From an uncultured Clostridia bacterium (lineage in GTDB: Bacteria; Bacillota; Clostridia; Oscillospirales; CAG-272), in NCBI GenBank assembly GCA_944384545.1, contig CALWTT010000115.1:1-41323 (forward strand): DNA of 41,323 bases, read 5' to 3'. A program made the translations under genes and the position numbers. A model generated the notes under the pieces. The model had not been told where the DNA came from. It worked only from the letters and a program-made list of their open reading frames with translations, and made no database searches. Shown piece after piece: positions 1 through 7,866 of this stretch (positions are counted from its first letter, which is position 1; each line of letters starts with the position of its first letter).

Positions 1-10
1 GCACCTCATC

Positions 11-1192
11 TCAAACGGTACGGTCGAGGTAAGCGCGGAGGATGGGGCGTGGAAGACACGCGCGCAGGAAGGAGGAATTTTCGGCTTCCTCCATGGCTTC
101 GGATCGGGAAGCGGGCAGAAGAGCCAGACGGTTGTCGAGGGCGGAGGAGTGGAGCGAGCGGCCTTTGCGCACACCGTCCAATCCTGCCTCCATGAGGAGA
201 GCGTAGGCAAGATAGGGATTGGCTTCGCAATCGGGAGAAAAAACACTGATACAGGAATTGTCGCGGGAAACCGAGAGAATGGAAGCTCCGTCTGGCGCGG
301 CGGAGATATGCCGGCGATGGTGTCCATCGTTGAGGCGGCGGAAGGAATCCGGGATGGGATTGAAGAACACAGTACATTCGCGCATATGTCCGAGGATACC
401 AGCGGCGAAAGCATCGATGGGAATGGGGGCGTTTTGGACGGAGGAGAGAAGCAGATGAATATGCAGACCGCTGCCCGGCTTTCCGTCCAGAGGTTTTGGA
501 GAGAAATCGGCGGACAGACCATTTTGTGCGGCGACGGCGGAAACGGCATAGCGGAAGGTGAGGGCGTTGTCGGCGGCACGGAGCGGATCGCTGCACTGAA
601 AATCGATCTCATTCTGTCCGGGCCCCGCCTCATGGTGGGAGGAGAGTGGCATCATCCCCATCTCTTCCATGGTAAGACAAACATCGCGTCTGAGATTTTC
701 CCCGCGGTCGAGCGGAGCGACGTCCATGTATCCGGCAGAGTCCTGCGGCTTTGGCGAGGGGTTTCCGTCGGTATCGTTGAGAAACAGATAGAATTCGAAA
801 TCGGCGCCGATATTGCAAAGGATACCGAGCTCTTTGGCGTGTTGTACGGCTTGTTTGAGGAGAAAGCGGCAGTCGGCTTCATAGGGAGCGGCGTCCTGCT
901 CGCGGCAGACCTGGCAGAGCATACGTATAACGCGGCCGTGGGAGGGGCGCCAGGGGAGTGGAGTGAGGGTATCCGGCTCCGGGATCAGGAGCAGACGCGC
1001 ATTACCGCTGTCCTCAAAGCCCGGGATCTCGGCAGCGCGAACCATATAGCCGGCCTCCATCACATGGGGGAGCTCAGAGGCCATGACGGCGACATTTTTC
1101 GGTCGGCCGAAGGCGTCCGAAAAAGCAAGACGGACGAATTTTACATCCTCTTCCTGTATATATTGGAGAACTTCCTCTTTTGTGTAATGCAT
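11..1192 (-). CDS. Divergent glutamine synthetase-like protein (GSI fold)
   Basis: The 393-residue product belongs to the glutamine synthetase I superfamily (glutamate + NH3 + ATP to glutamine) but is shorter than the usual ~440. Family landmarks seen: the beta-grasp start, a PWRPSHGRV segment, EFYLF near 133-137, HHEAGPGQNE near 184, GSGLHIH near 238, and ANPYLAYALL near 323. Several catalytic positions look changed. The first metal Glu of GxExEF is Asp (GADFEF). The Glu-flap PGYEAP region is DGHHRRH. The usual RxExR before SPD reads CISVF. It may therefore be a regulatory paralogue or a ligase for another substrate. The start was chosen because AGGAGG lies 9 bases upstream; longer in-frame starts lie within or close to the promoter. 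It is divergent from glnN. Family assignment is firm, activity uncertain. Confidence 0.85.
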   Translation of the reverse strand: MHYTKEEVLQYIQEEDVKFVRLAFSDAFGRPKNVAVMASELPHVMEAGYMVRAAEIPGFEDSGNARLLLIPEPDTLTPLPWRPSHGRVIRMLCQVCREQDAAPYEADCRFLLKQAVQHAKELGILCNIGADFEFYLFLNDTDGNPSPKPQDSAGYMDVAPLDRGENLRRDVCLTMEEMGMMPLSSHHEAGPGQNEIDFQCSDPLRAADNALTFRYAVSAVAAQNGLSADFSPKPLDGKPGSGLHIHLLLSSVQNAPIPIDAFAAGILGHMRECTVFFNPIPDSFRRLNDGHHRRHISAAPDGASILSVSRDNSCISVFSPDCEANPYLAYALLMEAGLDGVRKGRSLHSSALDNRLALLPASRSEAMEEAENSSFLRACLPRPILRAYLDRTV

Positions 1193-1264
1193 CTCCGCAA
1201 CCTCCTGTATGGAAATCATGAATAAAGATGGAATCCCGGCGGATCGGTGTCCCAGAATACGTTT

Positions 1265-1294
1265 ATTATACAGCAAGAACGCGGAATTTGTCAA
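1265..1294 (-). promoter_or_regulatory. Sigma-70 promoter of the GS-like gene
   Basis: On the minus strand TTGACA (1294-1289) and TATAAT (1270-1265) are separated by 18 bp. Transcription would start near 1258, giving a leader of about 65 nt. Both hexamers match consensus exactly. Confidence 0.85.
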
Positions 1295-1347
1295 TTGCGG
1301 AAGAGAGGGAAGGGCGGAAGAAAACGGAAATTTTTTTCAAAACCCCC

Positions 1348-1376
1348 TTGACAAACCGAAAGGGATGGTATATAAT
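1348..1376 (+). promoter_or_regulatory. Consensus sigma-70 promoter of glnN
   Basis: TTGACA (1348-1353) and TATAAT (1371-1376) with a 17-bp spacer form a perfect consensus promoter. So strong a promoter in front of a nitrogen-regulated gene suggests that control acts downstream, in the leader RNA. Confidence 0.9.
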
Positions 1377-1382
1377 AGGCGC

Positions 1383-1561
1383 ATGAAAGACAAAGGCGTC
1401 ACGTAAAACGTGGCGCTTTCTGTTTTTTTCGGGAAGAATCCGTGGAACCCGGAAAAAAAGAAAAAAGGCGGCAATGGCGGCGCCTGAGGGGAACCTCATG
1501 CCCGAACTGCCGCCTTTTTCTTTAGGAGAAAGGCCGCGGCAATACGAAGGAGGAAAAGAGA
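1383..1561 (+). promoter_or_regulatory. glnN leader with tandem terminator-like hairpins
   Basis: The ~180-nt leader folds by eye into three elements. Hairpin A pairs 1396-1403 with 1409-1416 and is followed by seven T (1423-1429), a classic intrinsic terminator. Those T plus CGGG (1423-1433) can instead pair with CCCGG and seven A (1448-1459), an alternative that would occupy the terminator's U-tract. Hairpin C pairs 1462-1473 with 1508-1519 (12 bp, A-rich outside and T-rich inside) around an inner TGAGG/CCTCA stem, and ends in a T-rich run. This suggests attenuation or antitermination of glnN-amtB. The loops do not match the A1/G4 hexaloops known for ANTAR targets, so the factor is unknown. 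A seven-codon reading frame (MKDKGVT) begins at the predicted 5' end but lacks a ribosome binding site. Confidence 0.6.
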
Positions 1562-3655
1562 ATGACTACGGTGCGTGAAGAATTCGGGAGTCTTGTGTTT
1601 GACGAAGCCACGATGCGGGAGAAGTTGCCGAAGGAGACCTTCCGACAGATGCAGAAGACGCTGCATGAAGGGAAGCGCTTGCAGCCGGAGACGGCGAGTG
1701 TGGTTGCAAATGCGATGAAGGACTGGGCGATTGAGAAGGGCGCTACGCATTTTACACACTGGTTTCAGCCGATGACCGGCGTCACGGCAGAAAAGCACGA
1801 CGGATTTCTCACACCGTCGGGCGACGGAAAAATCATCATGGAATTTTCCGGGAAAGAGCTTGTACGCGGAGAACCGGATGCCTCCTCGTTCCCGTCGGGT
1901 GGTCTGCGCGCCACCTTTGAGGCGCGCGGATATACGGCATGGGATCCGACCTCTTATGCATTCATCAAGGATAAAACGCTGTGCATCCCAACGGCCTTCT
2001 GTTCCTACGGAGGGGAAGCGCTGGACAAAAAAACACCGCTTCTTCGCTCCATGGAAGCGATCAACCGGGAAGCGCTGCGGGTGTTGCGCCTGTTCGGGAA
2101 CACGGGTGTGACGTCGGTGAAGACGACGGTCGGTCCGGAGCAGGAATATTTTCTGATCGACAAGGAGCTGTACGACCGGCGTCCCGATCTGATATACACG
2201 GGACGGACGCTGTTCGGAGCGAAAGCACCGAAGGGGCAGGAGCTGGAAGATCACTATTTCGGAACCATCAAGCCGCGCGTGAAGGCCTATATGGAGGATT
2301 TGAACGCGGAGCTGTGGCGACTGGGCGTGCTGGCCAAGACCGAGCACAACGAAGTAGCCCCGGCGCAGCACGAGCTGGCACCGGTTTTTACGACGACCAA
2401 TATTGCGACCGACCATAACCAGTTGACGATGGAAGTGATGCAGAAGGTAGCGCGCCGGCACGGCATGGTATGTCTTCTGCACGAGAAACCGTTTGCCGGA
2501 GTAAACGGATCGGGAAAGCATAACAACTGGTCGATCTCCACGAACACGGGCGTCAACCTGCTTGAGCCGGGAGAAACACCGTTTGAAAATGCGCAGTTTC
2601 TTCTGTTTCTGACGGCAGTGATCCGTGCGGTGGACGAATATCAGGATCTTCTGCGCATCTCGGTGGCATCGGCGGGGAACGATCACCGTCTGGGAGCCAA
2701 CGAAGCGCCGCCCGCCGTGGTATCGATGTTTCTGGGCGAGGAGCTGGCGGCGGTGCTGGACGCCATAGAGAAGGAAGGCTCCTACAATGCAAAAGACCGC
2801 GAAATGATGAAGATCGGCGTGCATGTGCTGCCGAAATTTCCGAAGGATTCGACCGACCGGAACCGCACCTCACCGTTTGCGTTCACCGGCAACAAATTCG
2901 AGTTCCGGATGCTGGGCTCATCGGCATCTGTAGCAGATGCGAATACAGTGCTGAACACGGCGGTGGCGAGCGTGTTGCGGGATTTTGCGGATCGACTGGA
3001 AGGCGCTGAAGATTTTGCGGCAGAGCTGCACAACCTGATCCGTGATACGGTGATCGCACACAAACGGATCCTGTTCAACGGGAACGGCTATGACGACGCA
3101 TGGTTGCGCGAGGCAGAGAAGAGAGGGCTCTCCAACTACAAGACGACGCCGGAAGCGCTGGCACATTTTCTGGACGAAAAGAATGTGCGTCTGTTTACCA
3201 GTATGGGTGTGTTTTCGGAGGCAGAGCTTCGCTCCCGGAGCGAGATATATGAGGAGAACTACGCAAAAATTCTGAACATAGAAGCACTGACAATGATCGA
3301 CATGACAAAGCGTTCGATTCTGCCTGCGGTATCGAAGTTTGCCGGCAGTCTGGCGGAATCGGCCTCGTCGGTCCGGCGCGTGGTGACGGAAGCGCCGCTG
3401 ACCTATGAAGAGGAAACGGTGGCATCGCTTTCCCGTCTTGCGCCGTCGGCGGCAGAGAAGCTGCACGTGCTGGAAAATGCGAACATGGCGGCGCGTGCGC
3501 TGGAAGACAGTGCCGCGCGTGCGATGGCATATAAGGATACGGTGCTTCCCGCGATGACCGAACTGCGCGTGGTGGTAGACGGACTGGAAACGCTGGTATC
3601 GCACGACGCCTGGCCGTATCCGAGCTATGGAGATCTGCTGTACAGCGTACGTTGA
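1562..3655 (+). CDS. glnN: Glutamine synthetase type III
   Basis: This cytosolic dodecameric-type enzyme makes glutamine from glutamate, ammonia and ATP. The 697-residue length fits GSIII (~700-730), well above GSI. Visible family features are [10 protein letters not shown] near 60, [19 protein letters not shown] near 110-125, [10 protein letters not shown] near 190, [12 protein letters not shown] near 260, and [11 protein letters not shown] near 315, followed by the long helical C-terminal region typical of GSIII. AAGGAGG lies about 10 bases before the ATG. amtB-PII follows after ~100 bp without a convincing terminator, so the two are probably cotranscribed from the 1348 promoter. This looks like the functional GS of the locus, in contrast to the divergent GS-like neighbour. 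Confidence 0.96.
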   Translation: MTTVREEFGSLVFDEATMREKLPKETFRQMQKTLHEGKRLQPETASVVANAMKDWAIEKGATHFTHWFQPMTGVTAEKHDGFLTPSGDGKIIMEFSGKELVRGEPDASSFPSGGLRATFEARGYTAWDPTSYAFIKDKTLCIPTAFCSYGGEALDKKTPLLRSMEAINREALRVLRLFGNTGVTSVKTTVGPEQEYFLIDKELYDRRPDLIYTGRTLFGAKAPKGQELEDHYFGTIKPRVKAYMEDLNAELWRLGVLAKTEHNEVAPAQHELAPVFTTTNIATDHNQLTMEVMQKVARRHGMVCLLHEKPFAGVNGSGKHNNWSISTNTGVNLLEPGETPFENAQFLLFLTAVIRAVDEYQDLLRISVASAGNDHRLGANEAPPAVVSMFLGEELAAVLDAIEKEGSYNAKDREMMKIGVHVLPKFPKDSTDRNRTSPFAFTGNKFEFRMLGSSASVADANTVLNTAVASVLRDFADRLEGAEDFAAELHNLIRDTVIAHKRILFNGNGYDDAWLREAEKRGLSNYKTTPEALAHFLDEKNVRLFTSMGVFSEAELRSRSEIYEENYAKILNIEALTMIDMTKRSILPAVSKFAGSLAESASSVRRVVTEAPLTYEEETVASLSRLAPSAAEKLHVLENANMAARALEDSAARAMAYKDTVLPAMTELRVVVDGLETLVSHDAWPYPSYGDLLYSVR

Positions 3656-3756
3656 GAACGGGACGCGCTGTGTACCGGAATCGGCGTCCGCTGCACGGTA
3701 TGTGAGTGGGACGTCATATACGCATACACCCGAAAAAACAAAAAGGAAAAAAGATC

Positions 3757-5526
3757 ATGATCACAGAAGTATTGCAAGACGCAATCACCTCAGAGGTATT
3801 TGGCATCTGGTTTTTGATCGGTGCAGCGTTGGTCTTCTTCATGCAGGCCGGCTTTGCCATGGTGGAGACCGGCTTTACGCGTGCGAAGAACGCGGGGAAC
3901 ATCATCATGAAGAACCTGATGGACTTCTGTATCGGAACGGTGGTATTTGCGCTGCTGGGATTCAGTCTGATGATGGCGGAGGAGTATGTATTTGGCATCA
4001 TCGGCGTGCCGAATCTGAAAATGTTTACGGATTTTGGCAGCTTTGTGTCAGAGAATTCCGCAAGCTTTGTATTTAACCTGGTGTTCTGCGCAACCGCGGC
4101 GACGATTGTATCGGGCGCGATGGCAGAGCGTACGAAGTTTGTCTCCTATTGTGTCTACTCGGCAGTGATTTCGCTTGTGATCTATCCGATTGAGGCAGGC
4201 TGGGTCTGGAACTCGCAGGGCTGGCTTGCGCAGCTGGGATTTCACGATTTTGCGGGATCGGCCGCCATTCATACGGTTGGCGGCTTATGCGCGCTGATCG
4301 GCGCGGCCATGGAAGGTCCGCGGCTTGGAAAATATCTGCGTGACAGGAGCGGCAAAGTGACCAAGGTCAACGCCATACCCGGCCATGCGATCACGATGGG
4401 TGCATTGGGATGCTTTATCCTGTGGTTTGGCTGGTACGGATTCAACGGAGCAGCGGCATGGGACGGAGATTCCCTGGCATCGATTTTCCTGACCACAACG
4501 ATTGCCCCCTCGGTAGCGACCGTAGTGACGATGCTGTACACCTGGATCAAGAACGGGAAACCGGATGTTTCCATGTGTCTGAACGCATCGCTGGCCGGAT
4601 TGGTGGGTATAACGGCGGGTTGCGATACATTGGATGCGATCGGAGCAACGGTTGTCGGAGTGGTATCCGGCATATTGGTGGTAGTCGTGGTGGAAGGACT
4701 GGATATCCGGCTGCATGTGGATGATCCGGTAGGAGCCGTGGGCGTCCATCTGGCGAACGGGATCTGGGGAACGCTGGCCGTGGGGCTTTTGGCCAATCCC
4801 GATGCGCCTGGCGGACTGCAAGGACTTTTCTATGGCGGCGGATTCCGCCTGCTGGGTGTTCAGGCGCTGGGCATTGTGTCGATCATCGCCTGGACGGCGG
4901 TCACAATCAGCATCGCATTCCTGCTGATCCGGAAAACGGTGGGTCTGCGTGTATCGGAGGAAGAAGAGATCGGCGGGCTTGACCTGACAGAGCACGGCCT
5001 TGTGAGCGCATATGCGGACTTCATGCCGGCGATGGGCGCCGGAGCAGGCGTCACGGCAGCAGATATGCCGTCTGGGGATACGCCCGTGGACGAAGCGGTC
5101 CCGGTAGTGTTGAAGTCAGCGCCTCCCGCAACAAAAGAGAAGACCACGGTGCTCGCATCGGATGTCAAGATCACAAAGGTGGAGATCCTTGTAAAGCAGG
5201 AGCGCTTTGAGCGTCTGAAAGAAGCACTGACGGAGATCGGCATCACCGGTATGACAGTAACCCATGTTCTGGGCTGCGGCATTCAGAAAGGGAAACCGGA
5301 ATACTACCGTGGTGTCGCACAGGAGGTAACGCTTCTTCCGCGTGTGCAGGTAGAAGTGGTGGTATGCAAGGTGCCGGTGTCACAGGTGATCGAGACTGCC
5401 AAGCGCGTTCTTTACACGGGGCACATCGGCGACGGAAAGATCTTTGTATACGATGTGGAGAATGTGATCAAAGTACGTACGGGCGAAGAAGGTTGCGCGG
5501 CGTTGCAGGATATCGAGCAGTACTGA
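3757..5526 (+). CDS. amtB: Ammonium channel fused to a P-II sensor domain
   Basis: The 589-residue protein is an Amt/Rh ammonium channel (about residues 1-415) joined by an Ala/Pro/Thr-rich linker to a GlnK/GlnB-type P-II domain (about 469-585). The channel part shows an N-terminal membrane segment, FAGSAAIHTVGG (first pore His) and DPVGAVGVHLANG (second pore His). The P-II part keeps the T-loop PEYYRG with its Tyr and the nucleotide-binding TGHIGDGK loop. In most bacteria GlnK is a separate protein that plugs AmtB; here sensor and channel are one chain, so gating would be intramolecular or between trimer subunits. The start follows AAAAAGGAAAAAAGATC. An upstream in-frame ATG at 3706 lacks such a site. 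It lies directly after glnN. Confidence 0.94.
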   Translation: MITEVLQDAITSEVFGIWFLIGAALVFFMQAGFAMVETGFTRAKNAGNIIMKNLMDFCIGTVVFALLGFSLMMAEEYVFGIIGVPNLKMFTDFGSFVSENSASFVFNLVFCATAATIVSGAMAERTKFVSYCVYSAVISLVIYPIEAGWVWNSQGWLAQLGFHDFAGSAAIHTVGGLCALIGAAMEGPRLGKYLRDRSGKVTKVNAIPGHAITMGALGCFILWFGWYGFNGAAAWDGDSLASIFLTTTIAPSVATVVTMLYTWIKNGKPDVSMCLNASLAGLVGITAGCDTLDAIGATVVGVVSGILVVVVVEGLDIRLHVDDPVGAVGVHLANGIWGTLAVGLLANPDAPGGLQGLFYGGGFRLLGVQALGIVSIIAWTAVTISIAFLLIRKTVGLRVSEEEEIGGLDLTEHGLVSAYADFMPAMGAGAGVTAADMPSGDTPVDEAVPVVLKSAPPATKEKTTVLASDVKITKVEILVKQERFERLKEALTEIGITGMTVTHVLGCGIQKGKPEYYRGVAQEVTLLPRVQVEVVVCKVPVSQVIETAKRVLYTGHIGDGKIFVYDVENVIKVRTGEEGCAALQDIEQY

Positions 5527-5609
5527 GAAATACATAAGCGGTGCGCAGAACGCTCCGGAAGAGAAAAGCAACCGTATCAGAAATCAAAAGAAGAACAAGC
5601 AAAGGCGAA

Positions 5610-5861
5610 GATGAAGAAAAGTACCTCTGCAGAGCGCGTCACAGAGAGCGCGGGAGGCTGAGAGCCGCGTACGCGCGGCAGAGGGAAGAACACTTCGGAG
5701 CTGCGACCGGAAAGCGAAGAGAGACTCTTCCCGAGTATGGAAGCCGTCCGTCCCGCGTAAGAGGAAAGGCCGTACATGTACGGCCGAGAGAACAAAGATA
5801 GGTGGTACCGCGAGCGCGCAGCCTCGCCCTGTCGGGGAAGGCTGTGCGCATCTGTTTTTTT
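5610..5861 (+). promoter_or_regulatory. T-box riboswitch, Asn specifier, upstream of asnB
   Basis: The leader has the T-box core AGGTGGTACCGCG (5800-5812). A strong terminator hairpin follows (5814-5850) with a run of T (5855-5861). Stem I carries an AGAGAG motif (5643-5648) and a likely specifier AAC (5689-5691) in the context GAAGAACACTTCGGAGCTGC, matching Asn. A Stem III-like palindrome GGCCGTACATGTACGGCC spans 5768-5785, preceded by the conserved-looking CCGCGTAAGAGG. Uncharged tRNA-Asn would pair with the specifier and with the TGGT bulge, stabilise the antiterminator and switch asnB on. Left boundary approximate; I see no clear promoter upstream. Confidence 0.92.
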
Positions 5862-5879
5862 GAAAGAGAGGGTACGGGT

Positions 5880-7460
5880 ATGTGTGCGATTATGGGATAT
5901 ACGGGGAAGAAGATATCGATGGAGCGGTATCTGGAAGGATTTGCGCGGACCGGGTCGCGCGGTCCGGACGACAGCCGTGTGTTGCAGATTCCGGGGGGGA
6001 TTATATCCTTTCACCGGCTTGCGATTATGGGGCTGAGTCCGGAGGGAATGCAGCCGTTTGCGCGGGAGGGAAGGTATCTTGTGTGTAACGGAGAGATATA
6101 CGGTTTCCGGAAAATGCGGGCGGAGCTGGAGAAGAAAGGCTACCGTTTTTGCAGCGGATCCGACTGCGAGATCCTTCTGCCGCTGTATGAGGAATACGGA
6201 TGCGGAATGTTCGGGATGCTGGATGCGGAGTTTGCCTTGATCCTGTACGATGGAAAGCGCAAGAAGTGGATCGCGGGGCGAGATCCGATCGGCATCCGTC
6301 CGCTGTATTACGGTCAGGATGAAGAAGGCGCGTATCTTTTTGCGTCGGAACCGAAGAACCTGGTAGGGCTGACCGATCGGATCCTTCCGTTCCCTCCGGG
6401 ACATTATTTTGACGGGGAGCGTTTTGTATGCTACCGGGATATGACGGCGGTGAAGGAGTATAACAAGGGGGATCTTGAAACGATATGCCGCGGGATCCGG
6501 GAGAAGCTGACGGCAGGGATCCGGAAAAGATTGGATGCGGACGCCCCGCTCGGATTTCTTCTGTCCGGCGGACTGGACTCCTCGCTGGTCTGTGCGGTTG
6601 CGGCGCGGGAGCTGCAGCGTCCGATCGAAACCTATTCGATCGGGATGGCGGAGGATGCAATCGATCTGAAATATGCGCGTGAGGTAGCGACATATCTGCA
6701 CGCAAACCATCATGAGGTGATCATCCGACGGGAGGATGTGCTGAACGCGCTGCCGGAGGTGGTAAAGCTGCTGGCAACCTATGATATTACCACCATTCGT
6801 GCCTCGATCGGAATGTATCTGGTTTGCCGGGCCATACACGAGAGCAGCGACCTGCGTGTATTGCTGACGGGCGAGATCTCCGATGAGCTGTTCGGATACA
6901 AGTACACGGATTACGCGCCGTCCGCAGAAGCATTTCAGGCGGAGTCGGAAAAACGCATCCGGGAACTGCATATGTACGATGTTCTGCGCGCCGACCGTTG
7001 CATATCGGTCAACTCACTGGAAGCACGGGTGCCGTTCGGGGATCTGGATTTTGTGTCCTATGTCATGGCGATCGATCCGGAGAAGAAGCGGAATATCTAC
7101 GGGAAAGGAAAATATCTGTTGCGACATGCTTTTGAAGGGGACTATCTTCCGCAGAGCATCCTGATGCGGGAAAAGGCAGCTTTTTCGGATGCTGTGGGGC
7201 ACAGCATGGTCGACGATCTGAAAGAGTATGCCGAACAGCGGTACAGCGATGCAGAATTGGAAGAGAAACGGAAGAAATACTCCTACGCGACACCGTTTAC
7301 CAAGGAATCGTTGTTGTACCGGGAACTGTTTGAGGAAAGCTATCCGGGACAGGCGGAAATGATCTGCGGCTTCTGGATGCCGAACCGGGAATGGGAAGGG
7401 TGTGATGTAAGCGACCCGTCGGCGCGGGTGCTGGCAAACTACGGAGCAAGCGGAGAGTAA
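5880..7460 (+). CDS. asnB: Asparagine synthetase (glutamine-hydrolysing)
   Basis: This cytosolic enzyme converts aspartate, glutamine and ATP to asparagine, glutamate, AMP and PPi. The start at 5880 gives the mature N-terminus MCAIMGYTG, placing the catalytic Cys at position 2 after Met removal; longer in-frame starts would run into the T-box. The N-terminal Ntn glutaminase domain (about 1-190) includes RGPDD. The synthetase domain has the PP-loop LSGGLDSS near 228-235 and a GEISDELFGYKY segment. At 526 residues it is slightly shorter than E. coli AsnB (554). The Asn T-box and the strong 3' terminator make it a single-gene unit responding to asparagine charging. Confidence 0.95.
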   Translation: MCAIMGYTGKKISMERYLEGFARTGSRGPDDSRVLQIPGGIISFHRLAIMGLSPEGMQPFAREGRYLVCNGEIYGFRKMRAELEKKGYRFCSGSDCEILLPLYEEYGCGMFGMLDAEFALILYDGKRKKWIAGRDPIGIRPLYYGQDEEGAYLFASEPKNLVGLTDRILPFPPGHYFDGERFVCYRDMTAVKEYNKGDLETICRGIREKLTAGIRKRLDADAPLGFLLSGGLDSSLVCAVAARELQRPIETYSIGMAEDAIDLKYAREVATYLHANHHEVIIRREDVLNALPEVVKLLATYDITTIRASIGMYLVCRAIHESSDLRVLLTGEISDELFGYKYTDYAPSAEAFQAESEKRIRELHMYDVLRADRCISVNSLEARVPFGDLDFVSYVMAIDPEKKRNIYGKGKYLLRHAFEGDYLPQSILMREKAAFSDAVGHSMVDDLKEYAEQRYSDAELEEKRKKYSYATPFTKESLLYRELFEESYPGQAEMICGFWMPNREWEGCDVSDPSARVLANYGASGE

Positions 7461-7515
7461 GTCCGGGAACAGGAACGGCAAAAGCCTGCCAGCTTGTGAG
7501 GATAAAGAAAAAAAG

Positions 7516-7554
7516 AACCCGCAGAGGGCCGGAAGGTGGATCTGCGGGTTTTTT
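7516..7554 (+). terminator. Intrinsic terminator of asnB
   Basis: AACCCGCAGA (7516-7525) pairs perfectly with TCTGCGGGTT (7541-7550), followed by TTTT. Confidence 0.88.
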
Positions 7555-7589
7555 CTGCAGGGAGGAGGGGGGAGGTCTGTGGCAGGGAA

Positions 7590-7618
7590 TTGACAGCAAC
7601 GCAAAGGCGTGATAAAAT
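7590..7618 (+). promoter_or_regulatory. Promoter reading toward ksgA, antisense to tRNA-Thr
   Basis: TTGACA (7590-7595), a 17-bp spacer and TAAAAT (7613-7618). The next plus-strand gene is ksgA at 7867, so the predicted leader is about 240 nt. It includes a CCGGG/CCCGG hairpin (about 7644-7665) and the full antisense of tRNA-Thr. Confidence 0.7.
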
Positions 7619-7680
7619 AATATAGCGGAATAAATACAGAAAACCGGGGGGAACGGGCATCCCGGCGAAGGATGGGAGAG

Positions 7681-7713
7681 AAAAAAAGAAGGCGCCGCGT
7701 TGCGGCGCCTTCT
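7681..7713 (-). terminator. Terminator of tRNA-Thr
   Basis: A 12-13 bp inverted repeat (AAGGCGCCGC / GCGGCGCCTT) is followed on the minus strand by seven T (complement of 7681-7687). On the plus strand the hairpin lacks a T-tract, so it should not stop the ksgA transcript. Confidence 0.88.
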
Positions 7714-7724
7714 GACGGGGAAAC

Positions 7725-7800
7725 TGGAGCTGGTGGCCGGACTTGAACCGGCGACCTGCTGATTACGAATCAGCTGCTCTACCGACTGAGCCACACCAGC
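7725..7800 (-). tRNA. tRNA-Thr (anticodon CGU)
   Basis: On the minus strand the acceptor GCTGGTG (7800-7794) pairs with CACCAGC (7735-7729). The D-arm is GCTC..GAGC. The anticodon arm GCTGA-TTCGTAA-TCAGC gives anticodon CGU, reading ACG. The T-arm is GCCGG-TTCAAGT-CCGGC. The discriminator is U, and CCA is encoded (complement of 7727-7725). Confidence 0.96.
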
Positions 7801-7820
7801 AAAAACCCCGAACAACCAGT

Positions 7821-7849
7821 ATTTTAGCACAGAGAAGCAGATTTGTCAA
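7821..7849 (-). promoter_or_regulatory. Promoter of tRNA-Thr
   Basis: Minus-strand TTGACA (7849-7844), a 17-bp spacer and TAAAAT (7826-7821) lie about 20 bp before the tRNA 5' end. Confidence 0.88.
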
Positions 7850-7866
7850 GGGGAAAATAGGGAAAT

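Noticed and set aside
1383..1520. ANTAR-target two-hairpin motif in the glnN leader
   Set aside because: The loops visible are TAAAA and GGAA, not hexaloops with A at position 1 and G at position 4, so I do not assign the known class.
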